A program made the translations under genes and the position numbers. This document shows, piece after piece, positions 17,722 to 25,841 of a stretch of 64,000 nucleotides of DNA; within the stretch, counting starts at the first letter, position 1, and every line of letters begins with the position of its first letter. The DNA is from Candidatus Bathyarchaeota archaeon (lineage in GTDB: Archaea > Thermoproteota > Bathyarchaeia > Bathyarchaeales > SOJC01). The notes beneath the pieces were generated by a model. The model was not told where the DNA came from and did no database searches. It saw nothing but the letters and a program-made list of their open reading frames with translations. Location of the stretch: assembly GCA_020341775.1 (NCBI GenBank), contig CP070835.1, positions 1,826,717 to 1,890,716 on the forward strand, given 5' to 3'.

Positions 17722-17857
17722 CGGGCGGTAGCTCAGCTTGGTAGAGCTTCCGGCTGTAGACGTCCACATGTATGTGGGCATCGCCCAGCCCACCAAGCAC
17801 ACACCTAACAAGGCAGAAACCGGAGCGTCGCAGGTTCAAATCCCGCCCGCCCGACCA
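17722..17857 (+). tRNA. tRNA-Tyr (GTA) with 59-base intron
   Basis: Acceptor CGGGCGG (17722-17728) pairs with CCGCCCG, followed by A and an encoded CCA ending at 17857. The C1-G72 pair is typical of archaeal tRNA-Tyr. Anticodon stem TCCGG/CCGGA and anticodon GTA (17756-17758) are clear. A probable intron of 59 bases spans 17760-17818, inserted after position 37, the canonical archaeal site cut by the splicing endonuclease. The T stem has one A-C mismatch. Confidence 0.93.
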
Positions 17858-17929
17858 CGTTTCTCCTTCAAGCGACAATTCACAACAAAAAGAGTGGCTT
17901 TGGTCTCGACGTTGAAAGGGCTTGTCCCC

Positions 17930-19186
17930 TTACAGTTTGATGTTGACAGGCCTCTTCAACACTTTTAACACCAAGCTTTCGATCTCAATCCTCCGCGCCT
18001 CAAGGCGCTTCAGGTGCTGCTCTCGCTCTGCTTTCAGCCGCTCCAGCCTAACTTCAACTGCTTTCCTTCGTCTTCGCAGGTCGCCCCGCTTTCCTTCTAA
18101 CCGGCTAACCTTTTTCCGAGCTTCCTGCAGATCTACGGACGATCCTAGCTGGCGGTTCAATGCGAAAGCATGGGCACAACTTGAATACAGTTCATCCAAC
18201 GCGTTCCTGTATAAAACCGCTTTAATCATCTCCTGAGCCTTTCTTAAGCGGCTGCTTTTTAGTCTCAGTTGCCCCTCATTCATTGCCCGATCCATCTTCA
18301 TCAGCAGTCCTTTAAACACAGGGTAGCCAGGTTTCTCAGTAGCGAGCCCTAAAAACGGGTCGTCTAAATATTCGCTAAGCTTCGCAGCCTCGTCAGCGCT
18401 GAGCGAAATGTTAGTTCCTCGCTTTAGATTCGCAAACTTCAAGAACGGTTTCTCAAGATGCCTCAAATCGTGGCTCAATCTCGTTCTTAATCTTTCAATC
18501 TCCATCTTCACTCCAGAAAGATTAGCAAGCTTTGCATCGCTCTTAGCCGTTGCTAGGCTTGTTCGCACCGCTTCGAGATTCTTTTGTAGCGATTCCCTCT
18601 GCTCCTTGAGGGTGGCTTCACGCTGTTCAAACCAGTTCGACTCATCTAATTGCCTTAGTAGCTCATCGGTCTCTAAGAGCAACTTCTCGAGGGCTCCTGC
18701 TTCCGAATAATCGCCAGACAGGAAGTTCTTCAGCTCTGAAATGGAGCCGCCCAACCGACTAAACGCAAAATCAACCCTCCTTCTTGCGATGATGAACAAA
18801 GGTGAAATCCTAGAAAACCAAATGTTTCTCTCCTGCGTGACAGATGAGAACATTTTCTCTAGCTCTTCATGGAATTTCTTCAGTTCACTGTAAGACAGTT
18901 CACCAGGAAAGTCGATCTTGTCAATCTGCTTTAAAAAGTGTCTTGAAAGTTTTTCGGTAGCCTTTGCCTTGCGAACAGCCCTTCCTCGCTCAGTTTCTTT
19001 AATTCCTTCTTCAGCGAGTTTTTCGCACGTTTCACGGGCGTCAGCAAGTCTGGCCTTGACTTTGTCAACCCGTTCTTTTCCTTGCTTGTTAAGCGGTTGC
19101 AGCATGTCAGCAGTTTTCTTGATGAGCCACGGCTTAAACTCTTTGATTTCTTTGCTAAGACCCGTGGAAATCCTTTCCACTTCCAT
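17930..19186 (-). CDS. Large coiled-coil protein of unknown function
   Basis: A 418-residue cytosolic protein, almost entirely helical, with coiled-coil stretches at about 35-75, 175-255 and 350-405. The middle (about 90-165 and 260-320) is less coiled and includes LGLATEKPGYPVFKGLL. No nucleotide-binding motif is present. It is flanked by tRNA-Tyr and, divergently, an ATP-grasp gene, so context gives no clue. It may be a structural or chromosome-associated protein. Confidence 0.7.
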   Translation of the reverse strand: MEVERISTGLSKEIKEFKPWLIKKTADMLQPLNKQGKERVDKVKARLADARETCEKLAEEGIKETERGRAVRKAKATEKLSRHFLKQIDKIDFPGELSYSELKKFHEELEKMFSSVTQERNIWFSRISPLFIIARRRVDFAFSRLGGSISELKNFLSGDYSEAGALEKLLLETDELLRQLDESNWFEQREATLKEQRESLQKNLEAVRTSLATAKSDAKLANLSGVKMEIERLRTRLSHDLRHLEKPFLKFANLKRGTNISLSADEAAKLSEYLDDPFLGLATEKPGYPVFKGLLMKMDRAMNEGQLRLKSSRLRKAQEMIKAVLYRNALDELYSSCAHAFALNRQLGSSVDLQEARKKVSRLEGKRGDLRRRRKAVEVRLERLKAEREQHLKRLEARRIEIESLVLKVLKRPVNIKL

Positions 19187-19349
19187 ACCTGCCAGATTTT
19201 AACACTAAAGAACTAGATAAAGCAACTATTTAGAATATTGCTCAAGCATGCCTGCAATGCTCTCGTCATCTGCTGTGAGGAAGCCCCCTTCACTAACGTT
19301 AAAAAGCTAAATATGTCACGGACTTCAAGAAGTGGACGGAGATCTGCAG

Positions 19350-20045
19350 ATGGGTAGTGTTTCACATATCTTCGACGCTGTTCGCAGAGATGGCAGAAAG
19401 AACTTGTTAGAGCCTGAAGCCAAGGAAATATGCCGAGCATACGAAATACCAGTCACAGACTTTAAAGTAGCCAAAGAAGAGGCTGAGGCCATCAAAGCTG
19501 CTGGAGATATCGGTTACCCTGTTGTGCTTAAGATTGTATCACCAGACGTGATCCACAAATCAGACATAGGCGCCGTCGTGCTGAACTTGAAGACAGCCCA
19601 CGAAGTGGGAGAAGCCTACCGAAGAATTCTGTCAAACGTTGTGAAAGTTCAGCCGAACGCTCGAATGTTAGGCGTTCTTGTGCAAGAGATGGCTCCGGCT
19701 TCAACAGAAGTAATTGTTGGGGCTATTAAGGACCAGCAATTCGGCCCGTCAATAATGTTTGGATTGGGTGGTATTCTAGTTGAAGTCTTAGAAGACGTAG
19801 CCTTTCGCGTAGCTCCCGTAACGATGCTGGAAGCTGAGGCAATGATCACTGAAATAAAGGCGTATCCAGTCTTGACAGGGTACCGGAATCAACCAAAACT
19901 AGATACTGCTGCAATCGCCGAGGTCATAGTCAAAACTTCTAAACTCGTTACGGACCACCAAGACATTAAGGAGTTAGACTTGAACCCCGTAATGGTCTAC
20001 GAAGACGGAGTAAAAACTGTCGATGCAAGAATCATCCTTGAGTAA
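19350..20045 (+). CDS. ADP-forming acyl-CoA synthetase, ATP-grasp (beta) subunit
   Basis: About 231 residues matching the ATP-grasp_5 subunit: EAKEICRAYEIPVTDFKVA, GYPVVLKIVSPDVIHKSDIG with its phosphate-binding lysine, VQEMAPASTEVIVGAIKD, FGLGGILVE and ELDLNPVMV. With a CoA-binding alpha subunit it would make ATP, ADP and acyl-CoA interconvert with an organic acid. No alpha subunit lies nearby. ATG 19350 is preferred because GGAGAT lies six bases upstream. Confidence 0.92.
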   Translation: MGSVSHIFDAVRRDGRKNLLEPEAKEICRAYEIPVTDFKVAKEEAEAIKAAGDIGYPVVLKIVSPDVIHKSDIGAVVLNLKTAHEVGEAYRRILSNVVKVQPNARMLGVLVQEMAPASTEVIVGAIKDQQFGPSIMFGLGGILVEVLEDVAFRVAPVTMLEAEAMITEIKAYPVLTGYRNQPKLDTAAIAEVIVKTSKLVTDHQDIKELDLNPVMVYEDGVKTVDARIILE

Positions 20046-20218
20046 CATGGCACAAAGCACAGAGCCATTGATTTGATTTTTTTTGGTTTGCCAGCGATGC
20101 TGACAGACCCTCCTAATTTTCAACACACACAAAGAGAATCTCTCAGCTTTTAAATCGCAGTTTAGATGTACTAGATTAAGAACTACCGGAACGGCTAAGG
20201 TTGAAAGGAGCGAAAAGC

Positions 20219-21079
20219 TTGTCTGGCAAAATGCTAGAGGAAACCAAGAAACTCAAAGAAGAGCTGAAAACGCTTCGCCAGCGGTGGACTTCCGAGGAAG
20301 CAACAGCCACGCGTTGGGCAGACAGGAGGAACGCTCTTAACAAACAAATCAAAGACCTCCGTTCAGAAGCAGCAAGCTTGAGAGAACGAAGAGACTCAAT
20401 AAACGAAAAGGTAAAAGCATTGAAGCAGGAGCGAAACCAAACAAGATCGGTGATGCAACAGAACACTGAAAGAATCAAACAACTAAAGGAAAAGCTATTT
20501 CTATTGCACAGAAAAAAACCAAACAAACCTCCTCGCACCATAAAACAAGAAAAAGACGAAATTGAATGGAAGATCCAGACTACATCTCTGACGCTTCAAG
20601 AGGAAAAGCCGCTTGTGACGAAGGCGAACCAACTAAAAATTCAATTAGACATTCACCGGCAAATAATCGCAACAAAAACACAAATCGCAGAATTGCAGGC
20701 GAGGATGCCGCCCATGAACGAAAAAGCAGAGCAATTCCATACAAGGCTTTCTGAACTAGCCCTGCAGAGTCAAGAACTCCACGCAAAAATGAATGAGACA
20801 CGCGACAAGGCAAACAGCCTACAGATAGAGGCAGACAAGCATCATAACAAATTTGTCGACTACAAAGAAAAGTCTAATCAAACTCGCAAGGAAATCGGTG
20901 CAATTCAAAGAACAATGAAGAATATTCAGAGAAAGTTATACAAAGTTGAAGAGCAGGAAAAACTCCTGCAGCTCAAGAAAACACGGAGCAAAATGAAGGC
21001 AGAAGCCATAGAAAAGCTAAGGCGAGGCCAAAAATTATCGCTCGAAGAGTTCAAACTTCTCGGAGAAGACGAGAATTAA
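20219..21079 (+). CDS. Coiled-coil protein (COG1340-like)
   Basis: About 286 residues, one long coiled coil except for a short break near KKPNKPPRTIKQEKDEIEW. The C-terminus EKLRRGQKLSLEEFKLL matches the tail of archaeal COG1340 proteins, often misnamed as phosphoserine phosphatases. TTG 20219 is chosen since GGAG (20207-20210) is eight bases upstream. The role is unknown, perhaps structural. Confidence 0.75.
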   Translation: MSGKMLEETKKLKEELKTLRQRWTSEEATATRWADRRNALNKQIKDLRSEAASLRERRDSINEKVKALKQERNQTRSVMQQNTERIKQLKEKLFLLHRKKPNKPPRTIKQEKDEIEWKIQTTSLTLQEEKPLVTKANQLKIQLDIHRQIIATKTQIAELQARMPPMNEKAEQFHTRLSELALQSQELHAKMNETRDKANSLQIEADKHHNKFVDYKEKSNQTRKEIGAIQRTMKNIQRKLYKVEEQEKLLQLKKTRSKMKAEAIEKLRRGQKLSLEEFKLLGEDEN

Positions 21080-21163
21080 CCTTTGCGTTGCACACTTCTG
21101 GCAAAAGCATGGAGGTGATGTGCGCGAACCGAGATTCGCCCATAAAAGTTAATTAATGCTTAT

Positions 21164-21859
21164 ATGGAGAAGAGGATGATTCACTTGCTGGTTTTAGACG
21201 CTAGATTAATGGACACATTGGAGGCAAAGTATGGAGCTCTCTGGGCAACAATTTGGCCAGAAGAATTCTCCTTTAAAGACCAATTCAAAAAGTTAATTAT
21301 TACTGTTCTATCTCAGAACACGAGCAACATTAACACTATCCGCGCCTACAAAGGTTTGGCAGCCATGTTTGAAGTCACCCCACAAGTACTTGCGTCAGCA
21401 GATGTTGACCAACTGAAGGAAGCTATTCGAAGCGGAGGGCTATACAATGTCAAAGCCAAACGTTTGAAGGATGTTTCTAAGGCGATATTGGAAAAGTTCA
21501 AAGGCGACGTTGCGTCGGTGCTGACCTTGCCGAAGGAAGAGGCGAAGGCAAAGCTTATGGAGTTGCCGGGAATCGGCGACAAAACCGCAGATGTTCTCCT
21601 AACCAGCCGATATTCGTACCAAAAAGTGTTGCCCATCGACACCCACTTCCGCAGGGTAGCAAAAAGGCTTGGAATCACAGCGCCCAACGCAAACTATGAT
21701 GAAATACAGAACGCATATATGACGTTTCTTCCGGAACCTTATCGAGAACGAGCCTCAGGTCTGCTTTGGTTGCTCGCTAAAAACACGTGCAAAGCTCAGA
21801 ATCCAAGATGTTCCGATTGTCCCCTCCAGAGAACATGCGAATATGGAATGAAACGTTGA
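21164..21859 (+). CDS. nth: Endonuclease III-type DNA glycosylase
   Basis: A 231-residue HhH-GPD protein: LIITVLSQNTSNINTIRAY, the helix-hairpin-helix LMELPGIGDKTADVLL with catalytic lysine (GIGDKTA), catalytic Asp in LPIDTHFRRVAKRLG, and a C-terminal CX6CX2CX5C iron-sulfur loop (CKAQNPRCSDCPLQRTC). It removes oxidised pyrimidines and cuts abasic sites. The start could be ATG 21164, ATG 21176 or TTG 21185; the first few residues are uncertain. Confidence 0.94.
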   Translation: MEKRMIHLLVLDARLMDTLEAKYGALWATIWPEEFSFKDQFKKLIITVLSQNTSNINTIRAYKGLAAMFEVTPQVLASADVDQLKEAIRSGGLYNVKAKRLKDVSKAILEKFKGDVASVLTLPKEEAKAKLMELPGIGDKTADVLLTSRYSYQKVLPIDTHFRRVAKRLGITAPNANYDEIQNAYMTFLPEPYRERASGLLWLLAKNTCKAQNPRCSDCPLQRTCEYGMKR

Positions 21860-21910
21860 TGGAATGAGTGCTCGGAGTCACTATGCACATGTATTAGTGA
21901 AATAGGAAGG

Positions 21911-21968
21911 CTTAAATATATCGATGTTGATATCGATATAGGTATCGTATATGATATCGATATCGATT
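21911..21968 (+). promoter_or_regulatory. PadR promoter with clustered ATATCGATAT-type palindromes
   Basis: A TATA box (CTTAAATATA, 21911-21920) is followed by at least four overlapping palindromic TATCGATA/TATCGTAT-like elements up to 21966. These include GATATCGATATC-type repeats at about 21929-21940 and 21953-21966. They cover the expected transcription start and end just before the Shine-Dalgarno sequence of the PadR gene. Autoregulation by that protein is inferred. Confidence 0.6.
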
Positions 21969-21985
21969 ATTTGGGAGGTGAAAAT

Positions 21986-22543
21986 TTGAACTGCTCACAC
22001 AAACACCATTTTGGTCCTTGGATGAGACATATGGCTTCTGCGCCAAAAGGTTTCTTGAAATACTCTGTGTTGAAACTGCTTGGTGAAAAACCCCGGTCAG
22101 GATCAGAAATCATGAACGAAATCGAAGGCAAGACTGATGGTCACTGGAAGCCAAGTCCTGGGTCTATATATCCCCTCTTAGCGTGGCTTCAAGACAAAGG
22201 ATACGCCAAGGAAGCGCCAGACCAAGAGCCTGGTATGAAACGTTATACCTTAACTGATGAAGGCCAAGCGTTTCTAGAAGATCATGTTAAGAGAAGGAAG
22301 GAGATTCGAGAGAGGTTTGGCGCATTCAGACCTCCTTTCCACATGTTTCCATGGTTCAACTCCTACCCCGAAAAGGCAAAGGAACTGCTTGAAGCAGGAA
22401 AGAGTTTCATGAAGGCTAGCTGGAGTCTTTTCGACAATTTGCGCGAAAAATACACGGAAGAAGCAGCCACACAGGCCAAAGAAGTCTTCAAGCAAGCCAC
22501 TGAAAAGTTGAATGAGATTGCAAAGACTTTGAAAACAAGCTAA
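21986..22543 (+). CDS. PadR-family transcriptional regulator
   Basis: About 185 residues. The N-terminal winged helix is typical of PadR (GFLKYSVLKLLGEKPRSGSE, PSPGSIYPLLAWLQDKGYAK, GMKRYTLTDEGQAFL). The long helical C-terminus (about 115-185) would serve dimerisation. GGAGGTGA at 21974-21981 precedes TTG 21986; TTG 21971 would overlap that site. The histidine/cysteine-rich start (NCSHKHHFGPW) might bind metal. The gene stands alone and is followed by a terminator. Confidence 0.88.
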   Translation: MNCSHKHHFGPWMRHMASAPKGFLKYSVLKLLGEKPRSGSEIMNEIEGKTDGHWKPSPGSIYPLLAWLQDKGYAKEAPDQEPGMKRYTLTDEGQAFLEDHVKRRKEIRERFGAFRPPFHMFPWFNSYPEKAKELLEAGKSFMKASWSLFDNLREKYTEEAATQAKEVFKQATEKLNEIAKTLKTS

Positions 22544-22569
22544 TTAGGGCGGACACACGCCACTGGGAA

Positions 22570-22602
22570 GTGTGGAGGCATCTTCCACACACCCATTTTT
22601 TT
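22570..22602 (+). terminator. Hairpin plus T-run terminator after padR
   Basis: GTGTGGA (22570-22576) pairs perfectly with TCCACAC (22584-22590) around a seven-base loop. ACCCA and a run of seven T's (22596-22602) follow. Confidence 0.6.
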
Positions 22603-22615
22603 GATGTGTCACTGA

Positions 22616-22813
22616 TTATTGCTTCTTGAATCTTTTGCGATGTCGAATTCTCTCTTTCTCTTCTTCACTATATTTTTCTGTCTTCTTTCTCCGCTTGGAA
22701 AGCTGTTTGACGCTTCTTTCAAACTTCTCTCTCTTCTTCCTATCTTCTTCTCGTTTCCGCCTTCGTCTTTTCAGCCAATCATACAAATACGCAAACCCTA
22801 ACGGCAAACCCAT
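22616..22813 (-). CDS. Small highly basic protein with N-terminal hydrophobic segment
   Basis: A 65-residue protein with a short hydrophobic start (LPLGFAYLYDWL) and then an extremely charged Arg/Lys/Glu helix. The frame is closed by a TAG ten codons upstream, so ATG 22813 is the likely start. Low-complexity composition makes coding status uncertain. The plus strand carries no better alternative. Confidence 0.4.
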   Translation of the reverse strand: MGLPLGFAYLYDWLKRRRRKREEDRKKREKFERSVKQLSKRRKKTEKYSEEEKERIRHRKRFKKQ

Positions 22814-22854
22814 TGACCCAAGTAATCCTATTGAACACTAAAACAATTAAATTA

Positions 22855-22986
22855 GTGCATTTCTGCCAAAGTTGGTTATTTCAAACGCGCGTATTTCATC
22901 ACCAGAAGCGCGTGCTGATACCTAAATTCGAGTGCGTCACCGAGAAGAAGGGAATCATGCTGTTCAGAAAGCCGAAGGTGTCGTAG
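22855..22986 (+). CDS. Possible short ORF or gene remnant
   Basis: GTG 22855 (or GTG 22912) opens a 43- or 24-residue frame ending at TAG 22984-22986. Its last 24 residues (LIPKFECVTEKKGIMLF and on) look protein-like. There is no ribosome binding site and no known match. It lies in the 283-base gap before the DUF373 gene, which otherwise shows only two direct CGTAGGTTA repeats (from about 22982 and 23001). Confidence 0.2.
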   Translation: MHFCQSWLFQTRVFHHQKRVLIPKFECVTEKKGIMLFRKPKVS

Positions 22987-23096
22987 GTTACATCCTAAAC
23001 GACGTAGGTTAAACACTTATACTATGCTGATTTTCTTACTAGTACGACATAAAGTTAAAGTTGTAACAGACCCCACAAATAAAGTGGAAGCTTTCG

Positions 23097-24272
23097 ATGG
23101 CTCAAAAAAGAAAAGAAGAAAGGTTGCTGATTCTCTGCGTTGACAGAGATGGCGATATCAACGTCAAAACCGAAAACGTGACGCCAATTTTTGGTCGAAA
23201 GAAAAATCTCGACGCTGCAGTCTCTTTAGCGTTGAAGGATCCTGAGGAGTCAGACGCGAATGCTATGTTTGAAGCTGTACGCGTTTTTGATCAGGTTAAT
23301 AAACAGGAGCAGCCTAATGAAATTTGCGAGATTGCTACAATTTCTGGCTCACAACTGCTTGGTGTAGAAGCGGATAGAAAGTTGGTCAGAGAATTGAATG
23401 AAGTTCTGGAGGCTTTTCCAGCCAATAACGTTATCTTGGTGACTGATGGCTACTCGGATGAAGCAGTGTTGCCCTTGGTTGAGTCAAGGGTGCCTGTTAC
23501 TTCTGTTCGGAGGATTGTCATCAAACATAGTGAGTCCATCGAGGAGACTGCGGTTCTTTTCGGCAAATACCTGAGAAAGTTAGTAGATAATCCTCGCTAT
23601 TCAAGGATTGCCCTTGGAGTCCCTGGGCTCCTCTTGATAATCTACGCAATCATGTACATTGGAGGGTGGGGGGAAAGCGCATGGATATATTTCCTAATAG
23701 TCTTAGGAGGTGTCCTTCTCGTTAGGGGTTTCGGCGTCGACAAAGCATTGTTACGTTTGCTTCGATGGATCAGAGAGTATGAACCTCCTCCTCTTCCCGT
23801 TCAAATCGCAGGGTTTGCTTTTGCTGCAGGAACGATCGCTGCAGGTGTGGGAATATTTCTCGGCATAAACGGTTCAGCTGCTTTGATTAACGCGCCCCCT
23901 GCAAATCTTGAAGCATGGCTAAGTCTGCTGCCGAGCCTCATAGGCGCGTTTATTGAGAAAGGAATATATCTGATAGTCATTGGCGTTTGCGTAACCCTGT
24001 CAGGGAGAGCAATTCACTGGTACTTCAAGCGAGATCTTCGACTGCTTCGAACATCAGTCATCACGGTAGTCGTTGCTTGGTCTACGCAGATTTTTCTTCA
24101 GGTTTCCAGCATCCTCAAGAATCCTGAGGTCGGAGAAGCCGAACTTGTCTTTGCAATAATCATTGGCGTTCTCTTGGCAATAGCCACGTCTCTCATCTCC
24201 CTTGTAATTAACTTGAGATATGGCAGTTTTTTCAAGAGGAAAAAGAAGGTTGAAGAATTTCAGCAGAATTAA
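23097..24272 (+). CDS. DUF373 membrane protein
   Basis: A 391-residue archaeal DUF373 (PF04123) protein. The soluble N-terminal domain (about 1-165; LILCVDRDGDINVKT, VILVTDGYSDE) resembles a phosphatase or nucleotide-binding alpha/beta fold. About six membrane segments follow (from about 175 to 375). The family is archaea-specific and its function is not established. It ends 23 bases inside the following purine phosphorylase gene, so translation is probably coupled. Confidence 0.88.
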   Translation: MAQKRKEERLLILCVDRDGDINVKTENVTPIFGRKKNLDAAVSLALKDPEESDANAMFEAVRVFDQVNKQEQPNEICEIATISGSQLLGVEADRKLVRELNEVLEAFPANNVILVTDGYSDEAVLPLVESRVPVTSVRRIVIKHSESIEETAVLFGKYLRKLVDNPRYSRIALGVPGLLLIIYAIMYIGGWGESAWIYFLIVLGGVLLVRGFGVDKALLRLLRWIREYEPPPLPVQIAGFAFAAGTIAAGVGIFLGINGSAALINAPPANLEAWLSLLPSLIGAFIEKGIYLIVIGVCVTLSGRAIHWYFKRDLRLLRTSVITVVVAWSTQIFLQVSSILKNPEVGEAELVFAIIIGVLLAIATSLISLVINLRYGSFFKRKKKVEEFQQN

Positions 24273-25038
24273 TGTTGCCATTGTCGGGGGTAGTGGCTTA
24301 GAAGATTTTTTAAAAGCGACCGAGCAGATTCGAGTTGGAACTCCGTTCGGACTTCCCTCACCGATTACCATAGGAATGGTTAGGAAAAAACCAGTGGCTT
24401 TTCTTCCGCGTCATGGCTTGCGTCACAATGTTCCGCCGCACCGCGTAAATTATCGTGCCAACCTTTATGGGCTGCATTTGCTTGGAGTAGAGCGAATCTT
24501 CGCCACAAACGCTGTAGGAGCCATCGCTCAGAACCTGAAGCCGGGAACCCTGGTGGTTCCCCACGATTTTGTGGATTTCACGAAGAGTAGGCAAGGAACT
24601 TTTTACGACGATGCGCCTGTGACCCACGTTGACATGTCTCAGCCTTATTGCCCTGAGATGCGGAGCGCTTTGATAAAGGCAGCAAAGACTGTTGGAGAAA
24701 GCGTGTGCGACGAAGCTGTGTTGGCGTGCACGGAGGGACCACGGTACGAGACGCCCGCAGAAGTCAAGCTACTCCGCCATTTTGGATGCAACATCGTGGG
24801 GATGACGGGTCTACCCGAAGTTGTTCTTGCTAGAGAACTGGAGATTTGTTATGCTTCGCTGTCCTATGTTTCCAACTTGGCTGTGGGGCTGCAAGACCAT
24901 CAAACAGTCGATGACATAGCTCGAACTGCAGAAAAATGCAAGCCTATTGTTGAGCAAGTCTTAAAAGAGGCAATCGATTCTTTATCGACGACACGGAATT
25001 GCGTGTGTGTAGATGCTTTAAAAGACTCGCAGCTTTGA
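24250..25038 (+). CDS. Purine nucleoside / methylthioadenosine phosphorylase
   Basis: About 262 residues of the PNP/MTAP family: VAIVGGSGLED start, FLPRHGLRHNVPPHRVNYRA phosphate and ribose site, TEGPRYETPAEV and IVGMTGLPEVVLARE base-binding loop. It cleaves MTA or inosine-type nucleosides with phosphate; the loop alone does not settle which. TTG 24250 is preferred, as the glycine-rich strand normally begins about 10 residues in. It lies between DUF373 and uppS in one operon. Confidence 0.88.
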   Translation: MKNFSRINVAIVGGSGLEDFLKATEQIRVGTPFGLPSPITIGMVRKKPVAFLPRHGLRHNVPPHRVNYRANLYGLHLLGVERIFATNAVGAIAQNLKPGTLVVPHDFVDFTKSRQGTFYDDAPVTHVDMSQPYCPEMRSALIKAAKTVGESVCDEAVLACTEGPRYETPAEVKLLRHFGCNIVGMTGLPEVVLARELEICYASLSYVSNLAVGLQDHQTVDDIARTAEKCKPIVEQVLKEAIDSLSTTRNCVCVDALKDSQL

Positions 25039-25051
25039 GGTTTCAAACGTC

Positions 25052-25834
25052 ATGTTGAAAGGCATGCTTTCAGCGATTGGCATATACAAAGTCTATGAAG
25101 GATGGTTGTGGCATCAGGTCAAAAATGGTATCATGCCTAAACACATCGCAATAATTCTGGATGGTAACCGACGTTGGGCCTCTGAGCGACTACTTGAGTC
25201 GTGGATGGGCCATCAGCAGGGGGCGGAACGGGTTAGTCAGTTGCTTGATTGGTGTCTAGACATGGGGGTACGATGCGTTACCTTGTACTCCTTTTCTACG
25301 GAAAATTTCGCCAGAGCACCACAAGAGGTTGAGGAGATTTTTCACATCGCTGAGGAAAAGCTGCATGAGATCTTGACGGATGAACGCATTCACAGTAACA
25401 GGATTAGAGTCAAAGTTATTGGGAGAGTCGGCCTTTTGCCCAAAAAATTGCAGGAACTGATTAGAGAAGTGGAGGCAGCTACAGAAATGTATGACAGCCA
25501 GTTCTTGACTGTGGCCCTAGCTTACGGTGGGCGGGCTGAAATAGTTGATGCTACTAAGAAAATTGCTGAGAGAGTAAAGAATAATGAATTGCCCGTGGAG
25601 AAGATAGATGAAGATGTTTTCGAAAAGTTTCTATACACATCTCACATGCCGAATCCTGACCCTGATCTGATTATTCGAACTAGTGGAGAGGAACGGCTGA
25701 GCGGATTCTTATTGTGGCAGAGCGCTTATAGTGAGTTATGTTTTCTTGACGTTTTTTGGCCAGATTTTCGGCGGATTGATCTTCTGCGAGCTGTGAGAAC
25801 ATTTCAGCGACGCAAGCGGAAATTTGGCAAGTAG
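25052..25834 (+). CDS. uppS: Cis-prenyl diphosphate synthase (UppS family)
   Basis: A 260-residue cis-prenyltransferase: HIAIILDGNRRWA catalytic Asp region, GHQQGAERV, TLYSFSTENFAR, ALAYGGRAEIVDA and DLIIRTSGEERLSGFLLWQSAYSE in pieces along the chain. It extends isoprenoid diphosphates with isopentenyl diphosphate to make the dolichol-type lipid carrier for N-glycosylation. This is relevant to the ribophorin-like gene 5 kb away. It starts 13 bases after the phosphorylase gene. Confidence 0.95.
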   Translation: MLKGMLSAIGIYKVYEGWLWHQVKNGIMPKHIAIILDGNRRWASERLLESWMGHQQGAERVSQLLDWCLDMGVRCVTLYSFSTENFARAPQEVEEIFHIAEEKLHEILTDERIHSNRIRVKVIGRVGLLPKKLQELIREVEAATEMYDSQFLTVALAYGGRAEIVDATKKIAERVKNNELPVEKIDEDVFEKFLYTSHMPNPDPDLIIRTSGEERLSGFLLWQSAYSELCFLDVFWPDFRRIDLLRAVRTFQRRKRKFGK

Positions 25835-25841
25835 ATTAGCT

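Noticed and set aside
17760-17818. Insertion in tRNA-Tyr as damage or pseudogene
   Set aside because: Both exons pair correctly and the insertion is at the canonical archaeal intron site after position 37.
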